Positions 43,228 through 52,543 of a DNA stretch of 64,000 nucleotides are shown in pieces. The notes under the pieces were generated by a model. That model searched no databases and was not told the origin of the DNA. It saw only the letters and a program-made list of their open reading frames with translations. Source of the DNA: Arthrobacter ramosus (lineage in GTDB: Bacteria > Actinomycetota > Actinomycetes > Actinomycetales > Micrococcaceae); contig NZ_BAAAWN010000001.1 of assembly GCF_039535095.1 (NCBI RefSeq), forward strand, positions 3,720,001 through 3,784,000, read 5' to 3'. The translations under genes and the position numbers were made by a program. How positions within the stretch are numbered: position 1 is the stretch's first letter; each line of letters begins with the position of its first letter.

Positions 43228-44202
43228 ATGGAAAACCGCACGCTTGGTTCATTGACCGTTTCCGCCCTCGGCCTCGGCTGCATGGGCATGAGTGAGTTCT
43301 ACGGCGAAGGGGACGACCGCGAATCCCTCGCGACCATCAACGCATTCCTCGACGCCGGCGGCAGCCTCCTGGACACCGCCGATATGTATGGGCCTTTCAC
43401 CAACGAGAAGCTCGTGGGCAAGGCCATAGCCGGCCGCCGTGACGACGTCGTTCTGGCCACGAAGTTCGGGAACGAACGGCGCGACGACGGCTCGTTCGTG
43501 GGTGTCAACGGCAAGCCCGAATACGTCCGCTTCGCCTGCGATGCGAGCCTGCAGCGCCTCGGCGTGGACTATATAGACCTGTACTACCAGCACCGGGTGG
43601 ACAAGACAGTCCCCATCGAAGAAACGGTGGGCGCCATGGCCGAACTGGTCCAGGCCGGGAAGGTCAGGCACCTTGGACTGTCCGAGGCCGCGCCCGACAC
43701 CATTCGCCGCGCCCACGCGGTACATCCCATCACCGCATTGCAGACCGAGTACTCCCTCTGGGAACGGGAGCCCGAAACAAAGGTCTTTCCCGTCCTGGCA
43801 GAGCTGGGCATCGGATTCGTTCCCTACAGTCCCCTCGGCCGCGGCTTCCTGACCGGGCAGATCCGCAGCGAGGCCGACTTCGCCGAGAACGACTTCCGCC
43901 GCCACTCACCTCGCTTCCAAGGCGAGAACTTCAAGCGCAACCTGGAGCTGGTGGACCGGGTGAAGGAACTCGCAGACCAGAAGCAATGCACACCTGGGCA
44001 GCTGGCTCTCGCGTGGCTGCTGGCACAGGGAGAGCACATCGTACCGATCCCGGGCACAAAGAAGCGCGAACGCCTGGCAGAGAACCTGGGGGCCACCGCC
44101 GTCGAACTCTCCGAAGAAGACCTGAAGCGCCTGGACGAACTGGCCCCGGCAGGGTCTACCGCCGGAGCGCGCTACCCCAACATGGCCAGCATCGACACCT
44201 AG
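43228..44202 (+). CDS. Aldo-keto reductase
   Basis: A 324-aa NADPH-dependent reductase of the AKR barrel family. Catalytic residues are in place: Asp in LLDTADMYG with its Tyr, Lys in [10 protein letters not shown] and His in DLYYQHRVD. The cofactor site [14 protein letters not shown] is near the C-terminus. N-terminal [12 protein letters not shown] and [12 protein letters not shown] are typical of the subgroup often called AKR11/13-like. AAGGAGAG lies 8 bases upstream. Monocistronic. Substrate unknown. Confidence 0.88.
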   Translation: MENRTLGSLTVSALGLGCMGMSEFYGEGDDRESLATINAFLDAGGSLLDTADMYGPFTNEKLVGKAIAGRRDDVVLATKFGNERRDDGSFVGVNGKPEYVRFACDASLQRLGVDYIDLYYQHRVDKTVPIEETVGAMAELVQAGKVRHLGLSEAAPDTIRRAHAVHPITALQTEYSLWEREPETKVFPVLAELGIGFVPYSPLGRGFLTGQIRSEADFAENDFRRHSPRFQGENFKRNLELVDRVKELADQKQCTPGQLALAWLLAQGEHIVPIPGTKKRERLAENLGATAVELSEEDLKRLDELAPAGSTAGARYPNMASIDT

Positions 44203-44276
44203 GTCCAACAGTCCCCGCGAAGGGTTGACCCTCCAAAGCGTCGTGGCCTAGTTTAAACAGACCGTTCGTCCGGTTT

Positions 44277-44702
44277 TTGAATGCCCACCTTCCCGATGGA
44301 GATGAAGATGCGCCTCGTAAGGAAATTGATTCTGTTTCTAGCCGTGGTCCCATGACAAGCCATGAAAGCAGAGCCGGGGACAGGACCACCTTCGGGCCTC
44401 TTCAACTACAGAGCATCTGGCATGGGCATGAGCTAAGAAACTTCGACCTCATGGTCATCATGCAAGTTTCCGGGTGCGAGCACATTGCGGAGCGAGTGAT
44501 CAGCGGCGAGTCAGTGTCCGCAGAAGAAAAGTCGGTCTTGGTGATAGCGAATGAAATAGCGGAACAAAAAGGCTACCTTCCCCTGTTTGACGTGACGGAT
44601 GACGACCCACTTATTTCGGAGAATGCAGGATCGGAGCTAGAAAAGTTCTTCAGGTCCGAAGAATGGCAAAAGAGGGATCGAAGCAGTACTCGGCAGCTCT
44701 AA
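44277..44702 (+). CDS. Hypothetical protein
   Basis: A 141-aa soluble acidic protein without recognised motif. The reliable part seems to begin at MTSHESRAGDRTTFGPL (ATG 44352), since the first 25 residues are weak. IWHGHELRNFDLMVIMQVSG and EKFFRSEEWQKRDRSS are the most protein-like stretches. It overlaps the leader of the next gene. Confidence 0.4.
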   Translation: MNAHLPDGDEDAPRKEIDSVSSRGPMTSHESRAGDRTTFGPLQLQSIWHGHELRNFDLMVIMQVSGCEHIAERVISGESVSAEEKSVLVIANEIAEQKGYLPLFDVTDDDPLISENAGSELEKFFRSEEWQKRDRSSTRQL

Positions 44703-44734
44703 CTCCACGGCTCCACAAGTACCGGAATCAAAAA

Positions 44735-44752
44735 CAATCGGCCTGCGTGGAA
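44735..44752 (+). repeat. Copy of the left arm of the terminator at 44998
   Basis: ACAATCGGCCTGCGTGGA here is identical to the first 18 bases of the hairpin at 44998-45035, but without the second arm. Confidence 0.7.
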
Positions 44753-44782
44753 GCATCGAGGGCTCTTAGGGAGGTCTGCAAG

Positions 44783-44974
44783 ATGACTGCTCGTGCTGTT
44801 GTATTTGCCGCAGTAGCAACGGGCTTACTTGTGTTCGTCGTTCCATACGTTGTCTCGGTCCTGTTCGGTGTTGCACCCAACGGGACTGAGACGTTGATCG
44901 TCGTCATTCTGCTCTGGATCACTGTCTGGACGGTCAACAGAACACGATTCAAGCGCGGTACCCAACCGAGATGA
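44783..44974 (+). CDS. Small membrane protein
   Basis: A 63-aa protein, MTARAVVFAAVATGLLVFVV, then a second hydrophobic segment (TLIVVILLWITVWTV) and a basic end. GGGAGG eight bases before ATG 44783 supports this start, though the frame is open from 44663. It ends 23 bases before a strong terminator. Confidence 0.5.
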   Translation: MTARAVVFAAVATGLLVFVVPYVVSVLFGVAPNGTETLIVVILLWITVWTVNRTRFKRGTQPR

Positions 44975-44997
44975 TGATCGCCTGTCACCAGAAACAA

Positions 44998-45035
44998 ACA
45001 ATCGGCCTGCGTGGATTACCACGCAGGCCGATTGT
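44998..45035. terminator. Bidirectional terminator with perfect 17-bp stem
   Basis: ACAATCGGCCTGCGTGG, loop ATTA, and the exact complement. It sits between the convergent small membrane-protein gene and the ABC lipoprotein gene and should stop both. Confidence 0.88.
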
Positions 45036-45062
45036 CAGGGGGCTAGCTAGACAAGGATGAGA

Positions 45063-46169
45063 TTAGCCGTCGTTGCCGGCGGGGGTGCTAGTGGCGGTGT
45101 AGCCCTCGAGCTTGAGAGCGGCCTGGGCGTACTTCTGGGTGAACGTGTCGGCGATGTTGACCTTGGAGGTGTCAACGCCGATGGTCTTCTCCTCGTCGAA
45201 GATCGTCTTGGGGCCACCTGCAGGCATGATGCCGTCCGGGAGGAACTGACCCTTGTCCTGGTTCAGCGCGGCGACGTACTGATCCTTGGAGATGGTGCTG
45301 TTCTGGACGAAGGTCTGGGGCAGCTTATCGGCGATGTCCTGCGCGGAGTGGGTGCTGATCCAGTGCATCGTGTCCACAAGGGCGTTGACGACCTTCTGGG
45401 CTGCGTCCTCGTGGGTCTTGACCCAGTCGGCTTGGGCAAGAAGACCGGCCGACGGCAGGGTGCCGCCAAGCGCTGCCTTGGCTCCGTCGGAGGTGGCGAG
45501 GTCGATCGCAGAAACCGCGAGGTTCTTGTTCTCGAGGGCGCCAACGGTCGGCTGGGTGGTCATGACGCAGTCAGCGGACCCGCGCTGGATCGCCGCGATT
45601 GCGGTTGCTCCGGCGCCGACGGCGATCGTGTGGTAATCGCTCTTCGCGAGGCCAGCCTTCGCAGCGATGAACTGGGTGAGCTCATCGGTTCCCGAGCCGA
45701 GGTCGGTGACGCCGACGGTCTTGCCCTTGAGGTCTGCGCCCGTCTTCACGTTCGCCTTGGGGCTGCACATGATACGTTCGCCCGGGGCGCTCGAGAGCTG
45801 CACGAGGTTGATGACGTTCTTGCCCTTGGACTGGAAGTCAACGGTGTGGACGTACCACGCACCGGCCATGTCCACCTGCCCGGATGCCATCGCGTCTTCG
45901 GCGCCAACGCCACCCTGGGACTCGGTGGAAAGTTCCACCTTGACGCCGTACTTCTGGTAGAAGCCAAGCTGCTCTGCGAGCTGGTACGGCAGGTAGATCT
46001 GCTTGTCGATGCCGCCGACCATCATCTTCACGGTGGGCATCGAGGCGGTGTCCGCGGAAGCACCGCCGCTTGCCGTGCCGTTGCTGCTTGCGGTGCTGGT
46101 GCCGCAGGCAGCAAGGCTCAGTGCGATCACTCCGGCAGCGCCGACGGCGTAGATCTTGTTCTTCATCAT
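45063..46169 (-). CDS. ABC transporter substrate-binding lipoprotein (SsuA/TauA/NMT1 type)
   Basis: A 368-aa lipoprotein: signal peptide with lipobox LAACG, Cys 22, so anchored on the outer face of the membrane. The fold is of the NMT1/SsuA kind (VKMMVGGIDKQIYLPYQLAE, GAEDAMASGQVDMAGAW, GKTVGVTDLGSGTDELTQFI, AADCVMTTQPT-like segment). It binds the substrate of the import system; nitrate, sulfonate, pyrimidine precursor or similar are possible. Third gene of the ABC operon, followed by the 17-bp-stem terminator. Confidence 0.85.
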   Translation of the reverse strand: MMKNKIYAVGAAGVIALSLAACGTSTASSNGTASGGASADTASMPTVKMMVGGIDKQIYLPYQLAEQLGFYQKYGVKVELSTESQGGVGAEDAMASGQVDMAGAWYVHTVDFQSKGKNVINLVQLSSAPGERIMCSPKANVKTGADLKGKTVGVTDLGSGTDELTQFIAAKAGLAKSDYHTIAVGAGATAIAAIQRGSADCVMTTQPTVGALENKNLAVSAIDLATSDGAKAALGGTLPSAGLLAQADWVKTHEDAAQKVVNALVDTMHWISTHSAQDIADKLPQTFVQNSTISKDQYVAALNQDKGQFLPDGIMPAGGPKTIFDEEKTIGVDTSKVNIADTFTQKYAQAALKLEGYTATSTPAGNDG

Positions 46170-46236
46170 GGTTGTGCTTTTCCTTCTACTTTGAGGATTA
46201 GAGCGTTGGGTAAGTGGAAATGGGAGACGGCGAGCG

Positions 46237-47121
46237 TCAGATCGCCTGGGCTTCGGAACGGTTTGGTGGCCGCCACTTGAGCAGCGTGTGCTCTAGCAAG
46301 GCGATGAGGTATTCCGCGCCAAGCGTGATGACTGCGATGATCACCATGCAGGCGAAGACCGTGTTGGGATCGAAGGTCCCCTGTGCCTGGCTGATGATGA
46401 GGCCGATTCCCTGCTGGGCGCCGAGCACTTCAGCAACAAGCGCACCGATGATCGCGAAACCGAACGCCGTGTGGAGGCTTGCGATGATCCAGGTCATTGC
46501 CGAGGGAATTGTCACGTGGATCGCTACCTGAAGCGGCGATGCTCCCAGGACGCGTACGTTTCCAACCAGGTTCTGATCCACTTCACGGACGCCCTGGAAG
46601 GCGTTGAAGAAGACTACGAAGAAGACCAGGACCGCTGCGAGCAGCACCTTCGGGAAGACGCCGAGGCCGAACGCCACGATGAAGATGGACCCGAGGACGA
46701 TTCTGGGGATGGAGTTCACGATCCGGATGTACGGGCCGACCACTTCCGACAGGTACTTGTTCGAGCCAAGAAGGATTCCGAGCACGACGCCGACGAGCGT
46801 TCCGAGCATGAAGCCGTAGATCGCTTCCTGCATCGTGACCCAGAGGTTCTCCCAGATGGTGCCGAATGCCGTGCCCTTGGTGAAGAGATCGACCAGGCTG
46901 TTCCAGATTTCGGTCGGCTGGCCGAAGAAGAACTTGTCGACCCAGCCCTCCGTCGTGAACCACTGCCAGCCACCGATCACGATGACCGCGAGGATGGCAC
47001 GGCCGGCCCAAACCCACGTGGTGCGGCGGTTCATGGCACGCCGGGCGGAAACCTTAAGCTCACTCGCTTGCGCTTTCTCTTGCTCTTGCACGGGAGCACC
47101 TCTACTGATTGTGGTTGTCAT
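46237..47121 (-). CDS. ABC transporter permease (SsuC/TauC type)
   Basis: A 294-aa inner-membrane permease with six predicted helices. The EAA loop typical of these permeases reads VRVLGASPLQVAIHVTIPSA. Helices include TWVWAGRAILAVIVIGGWQWF and VLLAAVLVFFVVFFNAFQG. Its start overlaps the ATPase gene by 4 bases (ATGA). Works with the adjacent ATPase and lipoprotein as one importer. Confidence 0.87.
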   Translation of the reverse strand: MTTTISRGAPVQEQEKAQASELKVSARRAMNRRTTWVWAGRAILAVIVIGGWQWFTTEGWVDKFFFGQPTEIWNSLVDLFTKGTAFGTIWENLWVTMQEAIYGFMLGTLVGVVLGILLGSNKYLSEVVGPYIRIVNSIPRIVLGSIFIVAFGLGVFPKVLLAAVLVFFVVFFNAFQGVREVDQNLVGNVRVLGASPLQVAIHVTIPSAMTWIIASLHTAFGFAIIGALVAEVLGAQQGIGLIISQAQGTFDPNTVFACMVIIAVITLGAEYLIALLEHTLLKWRPPNRSEAQAI

Positions 47122-47975
47122 GCTGCTGCACCCGCTGATTGCTTGTAGGCGCGGGTGACTTCGTCCTTGAGGGACTCCCAGATCTGGCCCTGCAGCTCCA
47201 GGAATCGCTCCTCGTGCCGGATCTTCTGGACATCTCCACGCGGCCTGGGCAGATCGATGTCGAAGACATCCTTGATCGTGCCCGGGCTGCTGGTCATGAT
47301 GACCACCTTGTCGGCGAGCGCCACTGCCTCGTCGAGGTCGTGCGTGATGAACAGGACAGAGGGGCGCAGTTCCTCCCAGAGCTGCAGCAACTCGTTCTGC
47401 ATGATGGCCTTGGTCTGCACGTCGAGGGCGCCGAACGGCTCATCCATCAAGAGGATCCGCGGGTTGTTGATCAGCGCCGCCGCCATGGCGACGCGCTTGC
47501 GCATGCCGCCGGACAACTGGTGCGGATAGCGGTCCTCGAAGCCTGCCAGGCCCACGCGGCGCAGCCAGTCCCTTGCGAGCAAGGTCGCTTCCTTCTTGGG
47601 CGTCCCGAGCAGGACCGGGCCGATCAAGACGTTTCCGAGAACGGTCTTCCACGGGAAGAGCGCGTCCGCTTGGAACATGTAGCTGACGCCGTTGGTGATG
47701 CCGTCAACGAGCTGGTCGTGGACCCTCACCGAGCCGGCACTTGGCCGCTCCAGGCCGGAAACCTGGGCCAGGGTGGTGGACTTGCCGCAGCCCGTCGGTC
47801 CGACGATTGCGCAGAACTGGCCGGGTTCGACCCTGAGCGTCACATCGCGGATGGCAGTGAATGTCTCGTTCTTGGGAGTGAGGTAACGCTTGGTCAACCC
47901 GACGATGTCGATGCCCGCGGCGTCCTCAGCCCTCTCGGGGGCCCCGGGCGGCCGGTTGGGGTGGTTAGCATTCAT
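47118..47975 (-). CDS. ABC transporter ATPase (SsuB/TauB type)
   Basis: A 285-aa ATPase: Walker A GPTGCGKSTT, Q-loop SYMFQADALFPWKTV, signature LSGGMRKRVAMA, Walker B ILLMDEPFGALD and switch His in LFITHDLDEAVAL. All catalytic residues are present. First gene of the importer operon; upstream lies a 330-base gap shared with the divergent response regulator. Confidence 0.9.
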   Translation of the reverse strand: MNANHPNRPPGAPERAEDAAGIDIVGLTKRYLTPKNETFTAIRDVTLRVEPGQFCAIVGPTGCGKSTTLAQVSGLERPSAGSVRVHDQLVDGITNGVSYMFQADALFPWKTVLGNVLIGPVLLGTPKKEATLLARDWLRRVGLAGFEDRYPHQLSGGMRKRVAMAAALINNPRILLMDEPFGALDVQTKAIMQNELLQLWEELRPSVLFITHDLDEAVALADKVVIMTSSPGTIKDVFDIDLPRPRGDVQKIRHEERFLELQGQIWESLKDEVTRAYKQSAGAAA

Positions 47976-48306
47976 AACGCTAAGACCTCTCTGTCTTTCC
48001 GTTCTTGTGACCGCCGATTACGAGACACCGCGTTGGGGTGTGTCAGGGAATCGAGACGGTCGGATGAGTTCGTTTATCCAGCGGCAGCTTGCGCTGTCAC
48101 CCGGATCCCTTCCTTGGGAGTCCGACGAATTCGTGATGTGGATCACTGAAACTATGTAAAGCTTAGGAAGGGATCATCCGGGCCAGAAGTCTTCAGTAAG
48201 TTGTGCGCCTTAGCCGCAAAAGTGCACGTTTTGTGCGTTTTCTGCCGTCGTTTCAACAACTGGGCAAATGCCCGCAGCGTCGCGGACAAGGACAGGAGAG
48301 CAGACG
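47976..48306. promoter_or_regulatory. Divergent promoter region, ABC operon and response regulator
   Basis: A 330-base non-coding gap. It contains the small palindrome GTGATGTGGATCAC at 48133-48146 and a repeated GTGCACGTTTTGTGCG near 48220, candidate sites for the response regulator. The start of the regulator is marked by GGAGAG at 48295-48300. Confidence 0.4.
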
Positions 48307-48975
48307 TTGATTAAGACATTGGTGGTTGACGACGATTTCCGGGTCGCCGGAATCCACGCTGCCCGCGTGGCGAGGGTTGACGGTTTCGAATGCGTCGGTC
48401 AGGTCTACAGCGCCGCAGCCGCTCGGGAGGCGATCGAGCGCCTCAACCCGGACTTGCTCTTGCTGGATGTACATCTTCCGGACGAAGACGGGATCTCGAT
48501 GCTGCGGTCCCTGCATGCGGCAGGAACCCAGGTTGATTGCATCATCATCACCGCGGCCCAGGACCTGGAAACGGTCAAGTCAGCGATGACGAGCGGCGCG
48601 GTCTACTACCTCGTCAAGCCTTTCAGCTTTGACCGGCTCCGCACGCAGTTGGAGGCGTACCGGATCTGGCGGCAGGAGCTGGATTCCGCTTCAACTGCCG
48701 ACCAGGCAACCATTGACAACCTCTACAACGCGCGCTCGGCCGGGGTCAGGACCGCCGCCCCGGCACCGCGTCTGCAGCCCACTATGCAGAAAGCGCTCGA
48801 CGCCGTCCGCGCCGCCGGGGGTCCCATCAGCGCTGCTGAGATCGCCGGACAGCTCGGTGTCAGCCGCCCGACGGCCCAACGCTACCTCAGCGTTCTGGAG
48901 CGCAAGGGTCTTCTCGTACTGGATCTTACGTATGGCAGCACCGGCCGCCCGCTCAACTCCTACACCGTGAGTTGA
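48307..48975 (+). CDS. CitB/DcuR-type response regulator
   Basis: A 222-aa regulator from a TTG with GGAGAG six bases upstream. The receiver domain has VDDD acidic residues, the phosphorylated Asp in LLLLDVHLPDEDG, Thr/Lys positions IIITAAQD and YYLVKPFSFDRL. The C-terminal winged helix (ISAAEIAGQLGVSRPTAQRY) is of the CitB/MalR kind, which usually senses carboxylates through a partner kinase. No kinase gene is in the window. Its divergent place suggests it controls the ABC importer. Confidence 0.82.
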   Translation: MIKTLVVDDDFRVAGIHAARVARVDGFECVGQVYSAAAAREAIERLNPDLLLLDVHLPDEDGISMLRSLHAAGTQVDCIIITAAQDLETVKSAMTSGAVYYLVKPFSFDRLRTQLEAYRIWRQELDSASTADQATIDNLYNARSAGVRTAAPAPRLQPTMQKALDAVRAAGGPISAAEIAGQLGVSRPTAQRYLSVLERKGLLVLDLTYGSTGRPLNSYTVS

Positions 48976-49002
48976 GTCGGGAGCGGCCGGGCTTCGTCTT
49001 AA

Positions 49003-49563
49003 CTACTCGGCCGCGGGCTCGCCCTGCTTCACCAAGGCAGCCTCGAGGTTGATCTTCACCTTGTCGCTCACCAGGAAACCGCCCGTCTCCAAAGCTGCGT
49101 TCCACGTCAGTCCGAAGTCCTTTCGGCTGATCTCGGTTTCGGCGGAGAACCCGGCGCGGGTCGCGCCGAAAGGATCAACAGCGACGCCGGTGAACTCAAC
49201 TTCCAGCTCCACCGGCTTGGTGATCCCCCGGATGGTCAGGTCGCCCGTGAGAGTGTAGTCCTCGCCGTCGCCCTCTACGCTCGTGGCGCGGAAGGTCATC
49301 TCCGGGAACTTCTCGACGTCGAAAAAGTCGGCGCCGCGGACGTGGCCGTCACGGTTGGCATCGCCGGAGTCGAAGCTCGCGGTCTTGACGGTTGCATGGA
49401 GGGAAGCGTCGGCCAGGGACTCGCGCACGCGGGCCTCGGCACTCGCCTCGGTGAAACGGCCGCGGATCTTGCTGATTCCGGCGTGCCGGACGCTGAAGCC
49501 GATCTCGCTGTGGGACATGTCCAGCAACCAGGTGCCTGGAGTCAAACCTGTGGGAAGAGTCAT
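49003..49563 (-). CDS. YceI family lipid-binding protein
   Basis: A 186-aa protein with the YceI lipocalin-like pattern: GTWLLDMSHSEIGFSVRHAG, KIRGRFTEASAEARV, DFFDVEKFPEMTFRATSVE, GDLTIRGITKPVELEVEF, ISRKDFGLTWN. No signal peptide, so cytoplasmic, unlike E. coli YceI. The family binds isoprenoid-like lipids. Monocistronic. Confidence 0.85.
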   Translation of the reverse strand: MTLPTGLTPGTWLLDMSHSEIGFSVRHAGISKIRGRFTEASAEARVRESLADASLHATVKTASFDSGDANRDGHVRGADFFDVEKFPEMTFRATSVEGDGEDYTLTGDLTIRGITKPVELEVEFTGVAVDPFGATRAGFSAETEISRKDFGLTWNAALETGGFLVSDKVKINLEAALVKQGEPAAE

Positions 49564-49691
49564 TGTGGATCTCCTGTTTCGAAAGAACTTCGCTTGGATC
49601 GATCCCTTCCACCCTTGTTGAGCCGGAACATGAAGTCAAGGACTCCAGCCGGGACCACAGGGACTTGACTGGCGAGCACCGTCAGTCGAGA

Positions 49692-51035
49692 GTGACACTT
49701 GTGAGGCGTGATGCCGTTCGGGAGTATCTGGCGAGTGCCCTGTGGGCGATGCCGACGTGCGCCGTCGTCCTCGCAATCATCGCGGGTGCGGGGCTCTCCG
49801 CAGTGCAGCTCGACGCCGCGTCTCCCCTCGCCGTCCTCCTCTTCCAAGGGACATCCGACGACGCGCGGAACCTGCTCATCGGGATCGCCAGCACGATGGT
49901 CACGGTCATCGCCGTCGTCCTCGGACTCACCGTCGTGGCACTGCAGCTCGCGTCGACGCAGTTCAGCCCGCGGCTGCTCCGGAACTTCCTCCGCGACATC
50001 CCCAACCAGGTAACGCTCAGCGCCTTCGTGGCCACGTTCGCATACAGCACGGCGGGCCTCTACACCGTCGGCATCGCCGCCGGACAGCGCACCCAGGAAT
50101 ACCCTCGCCTCGCTGTGAGCGGCGCACTCCTGCTGCTCTTCGTGAGCATGGTCATGCTCGTCTTCTTCGCCCACCATCTGTCCCATTCGATCCAGGTGGA
50201 CCAAGTCATGAAGGGCGTCGAGAAGGCCACGCTCAAGGTGATCGAGCGGTCCTTCGTCCCGGGTAATCCCGGAATTCGCATGCCAAACCCGCCTCCCGGC
50301 GCCACCGCTTTGCTGGTTCCGCAGTCGGGATATATTCAAGCCTTCCATGTCGAGGCGTTCGTCGCGGTGCTCGCGAGCCGGGGCCTCACTGCCCGGATGG
50401 TGCCCATGATCGGCCGACACGTCGTCGCGGGGTCCCCGCTCGCCTGGGTGTGGGACACCAGCGGCGCGGCCGCACGTCCTCTTGTGCCCGACGGCGGCAC
50501 TGAACTACGCCGGGCGCTCGCACAGAGCGTGCGGATCGGTTACGAGCGGACCCTTGAGCAGGACGTCGCCTTCGGGATCCGGCAACTCGCCGACGTCGCG
50601 TCAAAGGCTCTCTCGCCTGCCATCAACGACCCCTACACCGCGAACCAGGCGGTGGACCATCTCAGCTCGATCCTCGCGGCCCTCTCACTCCGGCAGCACG
50701 GACCGCAGGCCGTCGCGGACGCGCAGGGCACGATAAGACTGCACGTACCGGCCCGCGATTTCGCCTATCTCATGGATCTGGCCCTCGGACAGGTGCGGCG
50801 GTACGGCGCGAACGAACCTCGCGTCGTCAGGGCCTTGCTGCGCGCGTGCCGTAATCTCGTGTGGTTCGGCGACGCGGCCCACCACGCCGTCGTGCGGCAG
50901 TACGTCGAGATCCTCATGAGCGACGTGGCCCGGCTCGTGGCCCAGCCGGCCGATCGCGAACCCCTTCTCGCGGAGGCGGCGGCGGTACTCAAGGCGTTCG
51001 ACGTCGTGGACGGCACGAGCGAGGCCGCCACCTAG
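49692..51035 (+). CDS. DUF2254 membrane protein
   Basis: A 447-aa protein with four transmembrane helices in the first 165 residues (LWAMPTCAVVLAIIAGAGL, LIGIASTMVTVIAVVLGLTV, ASTQFSPRLLRNFLRDIPNQ between them, LLLLFVSMVMLVFFAHHL). A cytoplasmic part with SGYIQAFHVEAFVAVLASRG and SPAINDPYTANQAVDHLSSI follows, the DUF2254 pattern. Role unknown. GTG 49692 chosen because the preceding open frame is not protein-like. Confidence 0.75.
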   Translation: MTLVRRDAVREYLASALWAMPTCAVVLAIIAGAGLSAVQLDAASPLAVLLFQGTSDDARNLLIGIASTMVTVIAVVLGLTVVALQLASTQFSPRLLRNFLRDIPNQVTLSAFVATFAYSTAGLYTVGIAAGQRTQEYPRLAVSGALLLLFVSMVMLVFFAHHLSHSIQVDQVMKGVEKATLKVIERSFVPGNPGIRMPNPPPGATALLVPQSGYIQAFHVEAFVAVLASRGLTARMVPMIGRHVVAGSPLAWVWDTSGAAARPLVPDGGTELRRALAQSVRIGYERTLEQDVAFGIRQLADVASKALSPAINDPYTANQAVDHLSSILAALSLRQHGPQAVADAQGTIRLHVPARDFAYLMDLALGQVRRYGANEPRVVRALLRACRNLVWFGDAAHHAVVRQYVEILMSDVARLVAQPADREPLLAEAAAVLKAFDVVDGTSEAAT

Positions 51036-51048
51036 CGCGGTGCGCGCG

Positions 51049-52440
51049 TCATACGATTTCTGCTTCCGCGGCTGCATTGCGGATGCCGCGGGGGCGTCCT
51101 GCTTTGGTCCAAGCCCGGTAGAGGAGGCCTGCGATGGCGAGGGCGGCGGCGAGGCTGACGATGGGGAACCCGCGGGAGAGGTTGGCAACGAGAGTGAAGG
51201 CCACAACGAGGGCTCCGGCGGTGTTGAGGACGAGGAACCCCGGTTGGCGTTCCTTGCGGGCCAAGAGTGCCATGGAGACCAGACCGCCGAGGAAACTGAG
51301 GAAGACCGCGACGGCGTAAAACAGGACAAGCTCCTGGTCGTTGCCGCCGGCGATGGCGGTCACGCCTCCGGCCAGGACGATGAACACGGCAACGCCCCAA
51401 TAGGGGGTGTGGTGGCGGTTGGTCCGGTCAAGGGCGGGAGGAAGGATGCCGACGGTCTCACCGTTGCGGTTGATGTGGCGTGCCAGGGCCTTGAGCAGGC
51501 CCGGCCCAGCCTGGAAGCCCGAGGAAGCCGCCGAGAGCAGCAGCAGGGCAGTCACAAGCTGGAACGCGGCGAACACGGGCGCCGGGGCAGCGAGACGGGC
51601 GAGCTCGGCGATCTGCGTGCTGTCTTCCGGAGGGATGCCGACGTGCAGCTGTGCGGCCTCCAGGGCGAGGCCCAGCGTGATGGTGCCGACGATGGCGAGA
51701 GTCAGCCAGAGGGTGAGCTGCCCGAAACGGCGCTTCCCGTCATTGTCGAGCTGACCGAGCTGGGCAACCGCCGAGGTCGCCGCTTCCACGCCGGTGGCCA
51801 TGGCCACGGCGACGGGGAAAGCAAGCACCACGGCAAGGACCGGTGGATGCAGTGGAGCGCCCGTGATCGTGCCGAGCGGTTTAGGTGCCGCGCCCAGACC
51901 GTAGAGAAGGACGACGATGGAAACAACGATGAAGGCCACGGTCATCGCCGCGAAGACCAGCCGGCCCAGGTGTCCGAACCAGGTCGCGGCACCGACAAGG
52001 ACCACCAAGCCCAGCCCGAGCAGCAAACGCCAGGGAGCAAGAGCGGGGAAATAAGCGATCACCGCCGAGGACCCCGCCGAGACACTGATCGCGATCGTGA
52101 GCACGAAATCCACCACCAGAGCGCCGATCGGGATGAAAGACCAGCCGTCTCCGAAGGCTTCACCCACCGCGGCGGGCGCCCCGCCGCCCCTCGGGTAGCG
52201 CGCTACGAGTTGGCGGTAGTTCACGATGACCAGCGCGACGATGGCCACCACCAAGACCATCGTCGGGACCAGCAAAGCCAAATCCCCGTTCAGGGCGCGC
52301 AGAGCCGCTTCAATCGCGTACGCGACGGAGGAGACAGGGTCGGCCATGACCGCGAAGGCAAACGCCAGCAACAGAGCGGTGCGGGAGCGCAAGCCTCTTC
52401 CCAGTCCACCTCCAGTGGACGCTCCGCTCGGAATTTTCAC
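51049..52440 (-). CDS. APC-family permease
   Basis: A 463-aa transporter with about 12 helices. The opening FAFAVMADPVSSVAYAIEAA with the unwound helix-1 motif, and GGGAPAAVGEAFGDGWSFIP, are typical of APC superfamily permeases, closer to the amino-acid or KimA-like potassium group. C-terminal helices end with YRAWTKAG. Substrate not determined. It converges with the DUF2254 gene, with only 13 bases between stops. Confidence 0.78.
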   Translation of the reverse strand: MKIPSGASTGGGLGRGLRSRTALLLAFAFAVMADPVSSVAYAIEAALRALNGDLALLVPTMVLVVAIVALVIVNYRQLVARYPRGGGAPAAVGEAFGDGWSFIPIGALVVDFVLTIAISVSAGSSAVIAYFPALAPWRLLLGLGLVVLVGAATWFGHLGRLVFAAMTVAFIVVSIVVLLYGLGAAPKPLGTITGAPLHPPVLAVVLAFPVAVAMATGVEAATSAVAQLGQLDNDGKRRFGQLTLWLTLAIVGTITLGLALEAAQLHVGIPPEDSTQIAELARLAAPAPVFAAFQLVTALLLLSAASSGFQAGPGLLKALARHINRNGETVGILPPALDRTNRHHTPYWGVAVFIVLAGGVTAIAGGNDQELVLFYAVAVFLSFLGGLVSMALLARKERQPGFLVLNTAGALVVAFTLVANLSRGFPIVSLAAALAIAGLLYRAWTKAGRPRGIRNAAAEAEIV

Positions 52441-52508
52441 GGGGATCTCCGGTTCTAGGACAGACTTATCGACCTGCCGACCAGACTTCCCGGCTCACCT
52501 GCGAATGC

Positions 52509-52540
52509 CTCCCGCCCGCAGCTAGGAGCGCGGGCGGGAG
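52509..52540 (-). terminator. Hairpin at the 3' end of the ester cyclase gene
   Basis: Perfect 11-bp stem (CTCCCGCCCGC and complement) with a 10-base loop, 3 bases beyond the stop on the minus strand. No T-tract. Confidence 0.5.
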
Positions 52541-52543
52541 ACG

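Noticed and set aside
51040..52458. 472-codon forward frame opposite the APC permease
   Set aside because: The permease on the other strand has about 12 clear helices; the forward frame is Gly/Asp/Glu-rich shadow sequence.
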